From Pseudisothecium myosuroides (lineage: Eukaryota; Streptophyta; Bryopsida; Hypnales; Lembophyllaceae): a stretch of DNA of 64,000 bases. Below, piece after piece: positions 1 through 13,164 of this stretch. How positions within the stretch are numbered: position 1 is the stretch's first letter; every line of letters begins with the position of its first letter. A program made the position numbers and the translations under genes. Below the pieces are notes generated by a model. It was not told where the DNA came from, did no database searches, and was given only the letters and a program-made list of their open reading frames with translations. The stretch is from assembly GCA_951799445.1 (NCBI GenBank), contig OX637296.1:2232001-2296000 (forward strand). The letters are read 5' to 3'.

Positions 1-330
1 ACTCCTCATAACTTTTGACTCATTGATCGAAATGGAATGATTTAAAGCTTTCCACGTATATATAAATCTAAAAAACCAATTTCAAATTTTTGTTTATGAA
101 AAAGTGATTTTTCTTGCCTGGACTACCCGAGTTGAGAAATAAACAACATATTAGGCCATAACTTTTGACTCATATTTCCAAATGTTATGAAATTCTATGC
201 ATATGAAAGATATTCCTTGTCCCCACCTTCTATTAAAGTTTCAGCCTTAAATATGCAAATTTCTAGTCATAGGTATCTGTCCAAAATTGCTATGTTGCTA
301 AAAATAGCAAGCTAATCCTTTAGGGGTTAA
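1..330. mobile_element. TTAA-family element, right end only (cut by window edge)
   Basis: The stretch ends in CCTTTAGGGGTTAA (bases 317-330), the right end of the dispersed TTAA family. Its interior, with 'cataacttttgactc' and 'gaaagatattcct', recurs at about 4350-4690, 10220, 21210 and 45180-45500. The left end lies outside the window. It shares its TTAA with the next element. Confidence 0.75.
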
Positions 331-1267
331 CCCCTGAAGGACCGTTGTCCCTTCGGGGGACAAATGCGATTTTGGGCAGGTACCTATGGGCTGAAATTTT
401 GTCATGATTTTTTGAATTTTTTTTTAGAGTTAGAAAAACTGATAAGCTTTGTGGGAATATAATTTTTTTCACAATTGGTGCCCAGGAACAACAGTTATGA
501 CCAAATAAGCTCAAAATAGGGGACGGGGGGCAGTCCGGGCAGCAAAAAAAATTGCAAAAAATTGAATTATTTTTTTCTAGTATTTTTTTTTATCATAGAT
601 TATAATTTTGTCTATTTGCAAAACTTTGATTCATTTCATTTGGATTTGTTATGAGAAAGTTATGGACATTCTTGTTTTGGGGGTTGTTAGAGCATCTTCT
701 TGAAAAAAATAACTTGTAGGATTCATTTCTGAATGCAATTTTTCAAGTTTTTCAAAAATTTTTTTTGCAAGGTTAAGTTTACTTGCTAGAACAATCTCAC
801 CTTTGGGATTTGTGCATTTTAATTCCATCTAAAAGATATTAATATTTTAGATTTTCCTTCTATCTCTTACCTACTTCTACTTAACAATTTTTTTAAGAAT
901 GAAAATTAAGTTCTTTTGAATTTTTATTTTTTTTCCTAGACTCTCAACTCAATTTTCCACTACAAAGATTTAAAGCTCAAAACTCTGTAGTGTAAAGATT
1001 TTAAGTTAAAAATATTCAAAGTCCAAAAATTTGGTCCTGCAATGTGCTGAAAAATTTGTTTTTCGCACTTTAAATGCAAATATCTTGCAATCTGTGCGGT
1101 CAAAAATTCTGAAATTTTTTCCACACTTTTTCTATACTAATTAGATGTAAGATCCTACGTTCAGATATGAAAAAAAAACAATTTAAAATGTTTTTTATTC
1201 TTTGCTATAGAAACGGCAGTTTCAGTGTTTTTTGGCAGAAAAAAGGCCTTGGTCCTTTAGGGGTTAA
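327..1267. mobile_element. TTAA-family element, 941 bp, complete
   Basis: Left end TTAACCCCTGAAGGACC and right end GGTCCTTTAGGGGTTAA are inverted copies. The interior is AT-rich without a long open frame and is the reverse complement of the interiors at 9460-10400 and 20452-21391. It looks like a non-autonomous DNA transposon. Confidence 0.8.
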
Positions 1268-3770
1268 TATGCCAATTCTAGTGACTGCAGAAATAATTGT
1301 GCTAGCTGCCAATCCTGCCATGTTGGAGCGAAGTTGGTTTCTCTTTGGTCATGATAAGGACTTTTTTTCCCATTTTTTGTGAAGTGCCAAAGTGGCGATA
1401 TAAAATGTTGTAATGGTACTCCAAATTTCAATATTTATCCACATATTGGATAGAAAATATGACATTAGCACATATCACATGTTCATTGTTTTGTTTTCAC
1501 CCACAATCTAGCAATTTAGTCTAAGATTTTTTTTTAAATCTAAAGTTTTGAAGTGAAAAACTTCACAGTTTATTGCCATCTTCAGCCAAATTCTTTTTTT
1601 ATTGCGCAATCTGGCAGTATTTTGCCAGAAAAAAAAAAGCCCTGGTCATGATCATGGTCTGCAAATTAATTTTGGTTTCCAGCATGGATACGCTGTCTGT
1701 CTGTGTTGATTGCAGAGGGTGCTCAATTGCTCATAGCTGAAAGAGCTTCTAACCAACTAGAGACACCTTCAGTGGACACCCACTGAAAGTCAGAAATGAG
1801 TTCTCTGCTGGTTCAGTGTACTGGTACTATTTCCACCATCAATGGATATTGTCCATGTGTTTTTAAAAAATAAAAATAAAAAAGTCAGAAATGAGCTCAC
1901 TGGCACCCCAAGTGCATAATTTCTCTCCCCGCCAATCTGTGAAGGGTGCAACACAAATTAAATGAGATAGTGCAATCAAACGAACATCTTCAATCATGGT
2001 GCGTGAGATAAGGTAACTAGTACACCTAAAATGGACGGCTCCTAAAAGTCGACCCCTATTTTTGAACTGAAAATGAATGGGAGGAAACCGAAAATGGTGC
2101 ACAGTAACTTAAAGGACAAGTGTAAGAGCCCATTTCAAGTAGTGTACAGCTCTATTAATAGAATTGTAGAGGTGGAAACCTCCCAAGTAGTCCATTTTGA
2201 ATACACTTTTTGTTTGTTTAACTTCTTGTCTTTGACATTTCTTCATGTGCATCAAATTGATTTTGGCATCACCTGGGTGACACTTTTAACACCCTACACC
2301 TTGTATCTTTGAAAATTTGTAACTAATTCACAATGCATCCAAAAATTATGAAATCACTTGCATTTTGATTCATAGTCCTTCACGTATATACAAAAATTGT
2401 TGTTCATTTTCTCAAGTATATGGATCATGCCATAGAGCTTAACTGTGCGATTTTAGGTGTAGTTACTTTACAGTATTTTCAAGCTAAATATTTTCGCCAA
2501 GGCTTTGGCCTTTGGTTCTGTGTACTTTTTCCCCTACAATGGAAATTGTCCATGTGTTTAATGGAAAAAAAAGAGATATAGTATTTTCAAAGTAATAAAA
2601 GTAGGTGCTCCAATATTCTGGGAGAATGGCTGACCGCTGGTTAGTTCATTGTTAGCCGGCAGAATTGGGAAAAAATACAATTGCAATGTGAGAACATTGG
2701 GAAAAAACCTATGTAATATATGGCTATAAAAATTCTATTTTGAATACAAAATAGAGGGAAAAAACGGATTGGGTAGTACGCGAAGAACTAGTTCAATATG
2801 GGAATTGAAAGAAAATAGCTAGTAAAACTCAAAAAATATCCACTCTACATTTTATTTGGCATCTCTTCATCCACATGATTGGATTGATCCTACAAAACAA
2901 ATGTATTGATCATTAGTTGTATTTCAAATTTTTTTGTGTTTTCAAATGTATAATGATCAAAATTACAAAATAATAAGGGTGCAACATCATTTTACAATGA
3001 ACCGACATAATTTATACTTGTATACCAAGTATTCAACTTCAATTTCTCTAGGAATCGAGAAAAATACTAAAAGGTTTATCTTACAATTTGAATGTCTTCA
3101 AGATATATGCTATCATCAACACTCAATTCACAACCACCTTCAATCTCTCCATGATTCATGAAGAACAATAAGTAAACTACCACTACAATGGTTGTTTTAT
3201 TATACTTCCTATGCATAAAAATTGCAAAAGACTTGATTATATTTGTGCCCCAAAAGTGGAGTGGAAAAGGAAGAGAAAACTTTTGGATGTTTGTAACCAA
3301 AGTTGATGAAGTCACCTTTCTCAAAACCTCTATGTATTTCTTTTATACTGAAATGTGCAAGTCTAACATTCTTACCAACAACAAACTTGTGAGAGTGAGT
3401 GTAGATAAGAAGACCTTAAGCATTCACTGAAATTGTGCAACAAACTTGTAAGAGTGAATGTAGATAAGAAGACCTTAAACATTCACTAAAATTGAGCAAC
3501 CTTGTACATCTATGACATCCGCATGCAAGTATTGTATAAACTACCAAAAAAATATTTTCTCTATGTTGTCGATGTTTCTATATCCACTAACCACATGATA
3601 ATTGAACACAAAATCTCTCACATTGATGTCAAAATCGTCATAATGAAAGAAATCCGCTCTTGTATCAATTCAAAGTTCTAAATTGCAAATGCAAAGAAAG
3701 ACGAAATAGCTAAAGAAGGTGTTGCATGTAAAAAATTATCATTGAAACATTCATTATATTAGTGAACATT
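1268..3770. other. AT-rich intergenic DNA, nothing recognised
   Basis: Both strands were read. The open frames are short, overlap on opposite strands and show no motif or splice structure. No RNA gene was seen. Confidence 0.5.
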
Positions 3771-3773
3771 GAT

Positions 3774-4689
3774 GGCTTGAAGTATTCTTGGCAAAATGCT
3801 TGAAAATTGCCATTTCTAGTACAAATACCAAAATTTTGAATTTTTTTTACATATGTAACCATAGGATCTTGTAGTATGCTGGCTTGAGAACATGTGGTAA
3901 AAGTTTCAGAAATTTACACTACGTGGATTGCAAGATATAAGCATTCAAATTCACAAAAATCATTTTTTTGGCCCTGCAAAAAACAGGGCAGCTGCACTTC
4001 ACAAGCTCACTTTTCTATGAAAAAATGTCCAAAATGGTGGGGCTTCTTTGGATTCATCTTTGTAGACAAGTTGGCTACATGTGGGAAAATTTTCACATCA
4101 TTTGGAATTGTACAACATATAAGAAAAAAATAGTAAGTAGGAAAAAATATAGAATGATTCAAAATACTACATTGTTAAGAATTTAATTATAGAATTGAAA
4201 AATGCCAATTCCAATGATTGTAATGTTGTACTAAATGATCTTCATCCTATGATTTTATTTTTTTCAAAAAATATTGAAAATTGAGTAAAATAAACGACTT
4301 CAATGTTTACTTTAGAGTAGAGAATCTATAACTGCCTACAAATTAAAACTCCTCATAACTTTTGACTCATTGATCAAAATGGAATGATTCAAAGCTTTCC
4401 ACGCGCACACACACACACACACAACACCAATTTCAAATTTTTTTTTTTGAAAAAAATGATTTTTTTTTATCTGCCCGGACTACCCAAGTTGAGAAACAAA
4501 CAAAATATTAGGCCTTAACTTTTGACTCTTATTTCCAAATGTCATGAAATTTAATGCACATGAAAGATATTCCTCATCCCCACCTTCTATTAAAGTCTCA
4601 GCCTAAAATATGCAAGTTTCTAGTTACAGGCACTTGCCCAAAATTGCTATGTTGCTAAAAACAGTAGGTTGATAGTTTAGGAGATAATA
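3774..4689. mobile_element. Degenerate TTAA-family element
   Basis: The interior aligns by eye with the intact copy at 44583-45515: first a block around 'gccatttctagtacaaatacc', then 'cctcataacttttgactcattgatc'. Its ends have decayed (right end 'gtttaggagataataa'). Confidence 0.6.
4398..4424. repeat. (CA)n microsatellite
   Basis: An uninterrupted CA run sits inside the degenerate TTAA element where sister copies read 'cgtatatataaatc', so it probably grew locally. Confidence 0.85.
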
Positions 4690-4800
4690 AAAGAAAGAAG
4701 TGATTCTATTCTACAAAAGATTCACTTTGAATGCCAAAAATTACTCTTTACAAAAAATACAAATAGTCTAGGTCTTTGATTCACTAATTCAAAACAAAAA

Positions 4801-4866
4801 GACAAACAAACAAACAGACAAACAAACAAAAACAAACAAACAAAAACAAACAAACAAACAAAAAAC
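4801..4866. repeat. (AAAC)n microsatellite
   Basis: About 16 imperfect copies of CAAA/AAAC. Confidence 0.9.
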
Positions 4867-5459
4867 ATTCCTCAAGATTAGATCTTCTATGATTTCTTGA
4901 CATTGAATTTCTCAAAACCTCAAGATTTGAAATATATACAATAATATCCAAGTAACTCCAAAGATTTTTTTAATGGCATTTGTAAATTGGAAGAGCCACT
5001 TAGTAGAGTTTTCTAGAAGTCACCTAAAGTAGAGCACTTTATGGACCTCCTACCTTATCCTTGTAGCATAGACTTGCTTTTCAAATAAAGTCCTATTCAA
5101 AAGTCTTCATATACAACTTGAAGCCTGTGTTTCAAGCCAGTAAAGTCAATTTACTAAGAAAGAGTGTTATTTTTTACCCTCCTACTACACTGAAAACATC
5201 CAAAACATCTGTGTATCCATTCCTAACAAGTAAACTTCCATTGAAAGTGTCCCCCAAAGTACAGTTAAATTGTTGCTATATTTAAGTGCAATTCATTGGT
5301 TGCTGATTCTTTAGATTTTGGTATTAGGACCAAGCTATGTGATGGTTTTAGTATCCTAGGAAGTTTCACTTTGAAAATTACATCTCCTACCCCAAAGTCA
5401 TAGTTTTTAAATTGAAAATTGAAAATTCATGATTTTCAATTGCTAATACTACGAAAATC

Positions 5460-5486
5460 TTTTTTTTTTTTTTTTTTTTTTTTTTT
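5460..5486. repeat. poly(T) tract
   Basis: A run of 27 T inside the TIR element. Confidence 0.9.
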
Positions 5487-5699
5487 CAAAATAAAAGGTG
5501 CCTCCAACTAAGTATGCTGAAATTGCTTATTTTGACTATTTTGGGTGTTTTCATGTTGGACCCTGGTACTTGCTAAACTCAGAATATTGGATGAAAACAA
5601 GGGTACTTTGCCACATGCTTTGATCCGCTCACTGAAGTTGCATGTGTGTATGGTAGGGGAGAAGACTGGCTGTCTGTAGGTACGTGTGCACTTGTCTGA

Positions 5700-5888
5700 T
5701 CAGTGCTCACAAATTAAGGACTTGCAAGACACCAAATGTAAGTTAAGTGATCGTTTCATCCAACTGCGGTGGAGGAGGTGTGTTTCAGGACGACGAAAGT
5801 TCACAGCCAACTCCTGCTGCACTGGGGTTCCACGCAAGAGAAGCAACTCAATGGCCTCCTTGTACTTATCACCTACTTTCATTTGCAA
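5700..5888 (-). pseudogene. Coding-like fragment inside a TIR element
   Basis: The minus strand is open for 62 codons from ATG 5888. It has a balanced amino-acid composition (KVGDKYKEAIELLLLRG near the start) and higher GC than the flanks. I do not recognise the family. It lies between the CCTCCTACCTTA inverted ends, so a transposon-captured exon is the simplest reading. It could also be chance. Confidence 0.3.
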
Positions 5889-6524
5889 ATTGGTCAGTGT
5901 TCACACCTGGCCAGCGAGACCAATACTACCGTAACAAGAATGACAAGCAGCTACACTACATGAGGCCTTGGAAATTTTAGAAACAAAAGTTATCTAATTT
6001 ATCGTGGAGATGAAATCAGTCAACATTAACCTTGCAATGTAGCTGCGGAAACTAAGTGTCCAGTGGATGACAGAGAATCCTTCTACGTGAAATAGAAGTG
6101 AACATGAATTTTGTGTGAAAAGGGGAGGCATTGCACAATAGTTTGACCTTTAATGAGTTCTCTTGGAGGGTTCAAGTGATTCACATAGTACCAAAGAGGA
6201 TGATTTCCATGTTGACCAACTCGGCATTCCAAGGTTAAGGATGGGGAGGGTCTTGTTAATGATAGCACACTCTAAGGTAGGAGGTTCATAAATGGACCAT
6301 TTACCAGCTAATTTGCATTTGGAGGAAACAAAACTCCTTGAAATATTTTTCGGTAAATTTGCATCGAAAGAAAAATGGAATTGACATCTAATCTAAGTTG
6401 TTTCATGTTTTCTAGACCTTTGTGGAATTAGTTACAAATTTTTGAAGTTGAAATACAGTAGTTACCTACTGAGCTGTACATTATTTGTACATTGATGGTG
6501 CAATGAAGAGTGCACAACGTACCT

Positions 6525-7429
6525 TTAACCCCTGAAGGACCAGACTGCGTTTTTTTGGCTAGTACATAGCAATTTTAGGCAGGCTGGTGTAAATGACAAT
6601 CTATATATTTTAGGCTGAAATTTTAATAGAAGGTGTGGACAAGGAATATTTGTCATGTGCAATATATTTCATGATATTTGGAAATATGAGTCAAAAGTCA
6701 TGGCCTAATCTGTTACATTTTTGTAAATGGGCAATTTGGGCATATTAAAAAAATCACTTTCTTTAGAAACAAAAAATTGAAATTGGTTTTCTAGATTTAT
6801 ATATACGTGGAAAGCTTTGAATCATTCCATTTTGATCAATGAGATGAAAGTTATGAAGAGTTTTTGTTTGTGGGCAATTATGGATTCTCTACTCTAAAAT
6901 AAACTTTGAAGTCCTTTATTTTACTCAATTTTCAATATTTTTTGAAAAAAATAAAATCATAGGAAATAGATTGTTTATTACAACATTATAGCGATTGGTA
7001 TGGGCATTTTTCAATTCCATAACTAAATTCTTAACAATTTTGTATTTTGAACCATTCTCCAATTCCTTCTACTTACTATTTTTTTTGTACTATTCCAAAT
7101 GATTTGAAATTTTTCAAGCATGTAGCCAACTTGCCTTAAAGAACAAATCCGAAGAAGCACCACCATGTTGGGCATTTTTCATACAAATGTGACCTTGTGA
7201 AGTGCAGTTGCCTGGTTTTTCTGAGGGCCAAAAAAAAGTTTTTTGTCAATTCAAATGCTATTGTCTTGTAATCCATGTGGTGGAAATTTCTGAAGTTTTT
7301 TCCACATGTGCTCAAGTTGGCAAACTACAAGATCCTATAGTTGGTTTTCCAAAATTTGGTATTTGTACTAGAAATAGCAGTTTTGGAGTGTTTTTGGTGA
7401 AAACATAGTCATGGAACTTTAGAGGTTAA
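6525..7429. mobile_element. TTAA-family element, 905 bp, complete
   Basis: It starts TTAACCCCTGAAGGACC and ends GGAACTTTAGAGGTTAA. The interior is in reverse orientation to the copies at 1-330 and 44583-45515. Confidence 0.8.
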
Positions 7430-7460
7430 GTTAGTGGGACATTTTAGAATATGGATTCTT

Positions 7461-8570
7461 TTTTGGACCTCCTACCTTAGTGGTGGCTAAATTCACAAAT
7501 AAGGACCTGCTCAAACTTCATTACATTCTCTATAAGATAAACTATCCCATTCCATGCTAAATGGGAGCAAGGCCATTGCAAACAAAATTATATTAGTGGT
7601 GTACATTTAAGAACTCGATTGTACACTGCTAATATAATTTTGCCCACAATGGACTTGCTCTCATTTGGCCTAGAATGGGATAACTGACCTTAGATATATC
7701 TTCTGTCAATGCAAAGCTTTCTTGTAATCTAAATTATTGACCAACATGAGCATTGACTTTTTTGACATGTTATTTGGTGGCTTTTTTTTGTATTGGAATA
7801 AAAATTGTCTTTTTATTTGACAAAAAAACTAAAACTAAAACAAACTTGCTCTCCTTTAGTTTGAAGCCGATAAATGAAATTCATATGTTTGGGAGATTAA
7901 TCCTTTTGCATTCATGGACTTTTAGTCAAGATTTTTCTTTGCAACAAAAGAGGCTTATAAGAGGAAAAAATAGACGTGTCTCTAGTTGATGAAGCCATGC
8001 ACAATCAAATTGTAATTCCTTTTGAATGCCCCTAGTTTCATAAGATTTGGAGTTGTATACCAAAAGATATGGCTATTTTATTGATAAGTAGTTTTAGAAG
8101 GTAGGAGAACCAAAAACCTACACATTTTTGCACTAAGTATAGTTAGTTCATATTGTTCCTACAATTTTTATCAATTCTTGTTAGCAATGGAATGAAGGAT
8201 TGAGTATAACATTCTTGAATTACCATCCATTCAAAGAAGTTTTTTTGAACAAAGTTATTTGCCTTAGTTAACCCCTAAGTGGCTTGCACTACATTTCACT
8301 TCTTGGTGTATAAAGTTTAGTTTTGAATGCAAAATTTTCTAAATAAAGTTAGAATGCTCTACCTTATACCATTCAAGCTCTACTTACAAAGTGTGTGGAT
8401 GGATCAAAGACTACCAATACCAGCATAAATGTGGAAGGGACACTTATTCTTCTGAAGAGTACAAGAAAGGAAGTCTTAAATGCAACAACTTATCAATCCC
8501 ATGATCCACACTCAAGCATTGTCTACCCTTCAGGCAGGTCAAGAGCTAAGGTAGGAGGCTTTAAAATGGC
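7461..8570. mobile_element. TIR element with CCTCCTACCTTA ends, second copy
   Basis: Left end 'ggacctcctaccttag' and right end 'gctaaggtaggaggct' are inverted. The extended ends match less well than in the copy at 5038-6293. A fold-back element is nested at 7545-7681. No recognisable coding content was seen. Confidence 0.45.
7545..7681. mobile_element. Fold-back MITE-like hairpin, 137 bp
   Basis: The left arm starts TATCCCATTCCATGC, and the complement of the right arm starts TATCCCATTCTAGGC. The arms stay complementary through 'gagcaag...ccattg' to 'aattatatta', leaving a short loop near 7610. Confidence 0.7.
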
Positions 8571-9459
8571 ATGGACATTAAGAACCGCCCCTATAAATGG
8601 TTGTGAAATGGACATGAGGTGGTTATATAATTGACCTCTATAGTCATTGAATGAATCAAGGAAGAAAACATTATTTATTGCAAGAATAAATCATTGTCTT
8701 TGCTTTTTCCATCTTTATTTAGAATTGCAAGTGAACCATTTATGGAAGACCTAGGGTCATAAATAGGGACCTACAACCCAATTTTCGTTTGAAAATTCAT
8801 AAATAATTCAAAAATGCTTGGAAAAATACAAAACCACTTGTGCTAGATTCCCATCTATTTCCCTTTGTCTGAACATGAGCTATAAATATTCCTGTCAAAG
8901 GAATACATGAAAAAGGCGGACCAGCCCTTCGATGTGCCATTTCTGAGCCTCCTACCTTATATAGTACTCCGTATTCATTTTGGACAACAAATTACAATGG
9001 AACTATGCCCATGCAAGAAAGAAGAAAATTGAAAATATGATCTATACTTGGCCCAACGGAGAGAGCTTCAAGAAGGGCTACAGTGCCAACTTCAATCACA
9101 AAATGTAGCTTGGCAAAATGGCTTTTGTCCTCTGAGTTCAACTCTCTCCAAGTAAAGCATATGCGTCAATGTATGGTATTTGGTCACAAATATAAGAAAA
9201 CATGTCTTTGGGAGGCTGTAGAACCTTGCACCAAGGACAATTTTTTCGCTTTAAAAAAATAAATCAAGAGCCTCAATGCCAGCATTTACGTAGTTGAAGG
9301 ATGTTGCAAATACAGTATCAAAAGGAGGTGAATTTTTCATTTCAATATGTGTCCATTGGACCACTTAGGGGTAATTTTTCATTTGGCTCTCCTTGGCATT
9401 TTCTTCAATTCCTTTGACTATTCAGTCACCACCATCTTGACAACCACTATATGAGGTCC
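8571..9459. other. Intergenic, nothing recognised
   Basis: A lone GCCTCCTACCTTA motif near 8943 has no clear partner. No gene was supported. Confidence 0.4.
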
Positions 9460-10400
9460 TTAACCCCTAAAAGCCCAAGGCCTTTTTTCTGCCAAAAACC
9501 CATCAAAACTGCCATTTCTATAGCAAGGAGTAAAAAAAAATGAAAAATGTTTTTTTTTCACATCTAACCGTAGAATCTTACACCTAACTAGTATGAAAAT
9601 GTGTAGAAAAAATTTCATAATTTTTGACCGCTCAGATTGCAAGATATCTGTGTATAAAGTGGAAAAAACAAATATTTCAGCACATTGCGGGACTAGATTT
9701 TTTGACTTTAAACATTTTTCACTTAAAATTTTTGCACTACAGAGTTTTGTGCTTCAAATCTTTATAGTGGAGAACTGAGTTGAGAGTCTAGGAAATAAAA
9801 AATATTCAAAAAAACTTAATTATCATTCCTAAAATTTTTATTAAGTAGAAGTAGGTATGAGATAGAAGGAAAATCTAAAACATTAATATATTTTAGATGG
9901 AATTAAAATACACTAATCCCAATGGTGAGATTGTTCTAGCAAGTAAACTAAACCATGAGAATTTTTTTTTTCTTTTAAATTGCAAAAATAGCATTTAGAA
10001 ATGAATCCTACAAGTTATTTTTTTCAAGAAGATGCTCTAACTGCCCGAAAAACAAGAATGCCCATAACTTTCTCATAACAAATCCAAATGAAATGAATCA
10101 AAGCTTTCCAGATAGATAAAAATATAATCTACAAGAAAAAAAATATTAAAAAAAAAATCAAAAGTCTTTGCCAAATTTTTCTGCTGCCCGGACTGCCTAG
10201 TTACGAAAAAAAGTAACATAATTGGCCATAACTTTTGACTCCTATTTTCAAATGTCCTGAAACTTAGTGCATATGAAAGATATTCCTTGCGCCCACCTTC
10301 TATTAAAATTTCAGCTTAAAATATGGAAATCTCTAGTCACACGGACCTGCCCAAAATTTCTATGTGGCCAAAAAACACATGCCGGTCCTTTAGGGGTTAA
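9460..10400. mobile_element. TTAA-family element, 941 bp (left half of a composite)
   Basis: Ends are TTAACCCCTAAAAGCCC and CCGGTCCTTTAGGGGTTAA. The sequence is close to 20452-21391 along its whole length. It abuts the next element at a single TTAA (10397-10400). Confidence 0.85.
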
Positions 10401-10987
10401 CCCCTAAATGTCCGAGGCCTTTTTTGAGCTTCTAGGAATTTACTCTAAATTGAACAAAAAGACAACATTTTGATAAGTTGTATTAGTTTTTTATGAATTG
10501 TAACTGTACAAATTCAAGCTAGACATGTCAGAGGTCACATAGGAAAAGAAACACAACAATATCACTTATGAATTGAAAGATTATAATGTTTGAACATGAG
10601 GGTGTTAAAATTGCAAAAGTGACTGGAAGTCTTTCAATCCTCTTTTCACATGCCAAATCTAAAAAATTGGTCAACAAAAAAAATATGAGGTTAAAAGGAC
10701 CTAACATGCATTACTAAAATCAATTTATGGCTTCTCAAAATCTACTCTACAATTTTTTTAAATGAATTTCTAATAGTCAAGATTGCAATGGGTACCCTTG
10801 CACAAAATCTTGAATAGAAAAATCATAATCAATCATTTTCAAAATCAGATTTTTGACACTAAAAGTAGACTTCAAAAAGATTTTTTCAAAAATATAAATT
10901 ACTAAAAATAGCAGCCTGGTTAGGTTTTATTTAACTTTAAAGTTTTGTTGACACCAAAATTTGGTGTCTCGGGCATTTAGAGGTTAA
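10397..10987. mobile_element. TTAA-family element, 591 bp (right half of a composite)
   Basis: Ends are TTAACCCCTAAATGTCCGAGG and CTCGGGCATTTAGAGGTTAA. The interior matches the reverse complement of 41935-42570 and defines a second subfamily of about 0.6 kb. Confidence 0.8.
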
Positions 10988-11940
10988 ACAGTGCGGGCAT
11001 TCACAATTGACCCTAGGGCAGGTCTATAATGAGTGCATGTGGTTGCTCAAATAAATTTCATTTTTTGAGGTAGGAAAATGTGTCTATAAGTGAGTCATTT
11101 TAGGGCAATGAATATTGCTTTTGGACCACTATTACATGTCATGTATGAATCATGAATGCATCATTTAATTGTGAACATAGAATTCAAAATGACATAAGAA
11201 AGAAATAGTAAATATTAATTTCATGGTACATATTTCTCTTGCTTGATTTAGGACACTACAATCATGCATCATGGAACTTTCTTGAACATATTAAGCACCC
11301 TATTCATCTTTTTTTGGGACTGTTTTGCTCTTTTCATAAGCACATGTTAATTCATTACTGCTAAAGTCTATCAATAGTGACCTGCGAACTCTTCACTTCA
11401 AGAAATCATATCTACTTCATTCTAAGTCAGAAAATCACAATTTAAATTGCAATTCATTTCTTTTCCATCTCTCTGTCTACCAAAAAAATAAAATAGGAAA
11501 TCATCGGCCGGCTACTTTCTTCCACACATCTGTTTTTCTCCTTAGATGTGCCATTCTTGAGCCTTCTACCTAATAATTCCTTACATCATTCCCACTCCTC
11601 TCTCTATCGCTCCCAATCTCCAACTCAATCATTCCACTTAATAACCTCTCCATCACACTGCTCAAAGTCTCAAACTATTTTCTCCATCATTCTTAAATTA
11701 TTCCATGTAAACCAAAAAATGACTTTTCTCCCAAATGAATGGTCTTCCAATTGGCTCAAAAATGTCATAAATGCACCTAACTATATTGCATCGTTGCAAC
11801 ACTGCATACAAAAGAAAATGAAGGTTTTGGGTCACACATAAATCAGTACGCACTCATTGTCCAAGATTTTAAAGGCTGTTACGCTCATGGAATAGAGTAG
11901 TGTTACTTTAATTATTGAAACGGGGCTATTCATTTTTATT
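10988..11940. other. AT-rich intergenic DNA, nothing recognised
   Basis: The 97-codon plus-strand frame at 11548 is Ser/His-rich low-complexity translation without any motif. Not treated as a gene. Confidence 0.4.
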
Positions 11941-11944
11941 GAAA

Positions 11945-12172
11945 TCATTCAGTAGTGTGTACCCTCACTTGATGCTTATCAAAATCACCACCAGGAGTAG
12001 CCTTGTGAAACTGGTTCAACCTTGGATATTGGTTTGCATGTGGCGTTGACTCGTTAGGTTGCTTAACTTGAAGCTTGGGGAATTCATAGACAATGTGCTT
12101 CAGCCTAACTGGCACTTGGACGAAGACAAGCTGCTTGCCTTGCGTGTTGGGTTGCAGAACTTGAATGTGGCT
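11945..12172 (-). pseudogene. Unrecognised coding-like open frame without ATG
   Basis: The minus strand is open for 75 codons between TGA stops and has no initiator. Its content is protein-like (GKQLVFVQVPVRLKHIVY, then NQYPRLNQFHKATPGG) with higher GC than the surroundings. It could be a last exon or a decayed gene or element fragment. I do not recognise the family. Confidence 0.3.
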
Positions 12173-12244
12173 TCATTCTTGTCATGCGGAGTCCATGGAT
12201 GTGAGGGATAACCCCAAATTGCATAAATTGTTGATATTAATGCA

Positions 12245-12496
12245 GCTACACTAAATAGTGAAATTAGGTTGCCCTAGACTAATTTCTCAACATTCTACAT
12301 TATATGAATATGTCGGCAGTTACTGTAGAGGATGCAGTAATGTAGGATGAACTATGTGTGTTGCATGGGTTGGTGCATTGGTTCATGGCTTGGGTTTAAT
12401 GTGCCTCCACCTACACAAGCAGTGAATCATGAGGTAACTTCTCTAGTGAAGGCAACCTAATTGTTAAGGGAGCCCAATTTCACTATTTAGTGTAGT
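12245..12496. mobile_element. MITE with CTACACTAAATAGTG ends, about 250 bp
   Basis: Left end CTACACTAAATAGTGAAATT and the complement of the right end match over about 20 bp. An internal 'aggttgcc' is also inverted. No transposase. Confidence 0.6.
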
Positions 12497-13164
12497 TGAA
12501 CTCAGCACACAAGTTTTCTTTTATATTTTTTGTACGACTTATGGAATGCTCACACCGGATTTATTATCACTCGGACCCCGCATCCCTACTTCAACCAAAC
12601 CCTAATCGCATTGTGTAGTATGAATGTGGTTGTAGATAGGATTTGGAAACTGGGATTTAGAAACCACAGTTGATGCTATAGAATCTTTGTCTAAAGGACA
12701 AAGACAACAAATAAATTGAATCATTTTCTTTGAGCAAGCAAAGAAAATGTGTGTGTATGGAACGACAAGCTCTAAAGTGAGTACATTGGCAATTGCACCC
12801 TACTTAGAACTGCCATCATCACTCTATATACATCTCCAAAATCAATGCTTATATATATTGAAAAAACAATTTTAGAACATCTACCAAAAAAACTTTGATC
12901 CTTCATCTTTTGCATATGATATCCAAATGTTGTGTACTTTGGTAAGTTGGAACCTCTTTTACTTGCTAACAAAAAAATGTGAAAATTTGTCTAGTCTAAT
13001 AAAAATAACTAGGTACAGTAGCAAAAAAGAGCGGTTTGGGGGGCATCCACCTTATATTATGATAGTGTATATAAGTTTCATACCAAGATTCAAACAGCTC
13101 AATATTTCTTATGCTAAAAGAGTGCCTTTGTATTGATTTCAGAGCACAATAATCCATCTCTAAT

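Larger units (their letters stand above)
5038..6293. mobile_element. TIR element with CCTCCTACCTTA ends
   Basis: Left end TTTATGGACCTCCTACCTTA and the complement of the right end TTTATGAACCTCCTACCTTA match at 19 of 20 bases, giving a 1.26-kb element. The same core recurs as an inverted pair at about 7461 and 8570, so it is a separate family from the TTAA elements. It holds a coding-like stretch (5700-5888) with higher GC than its surroundings, as expected for a captured gene fragment. Confidence 0.55.

Noticed and set aside
9460..9778. Short frames repeated at about 9593 and 20532
   Set aside because: They are parts of the TTAA elements, and the similarity is explained by the repeat.
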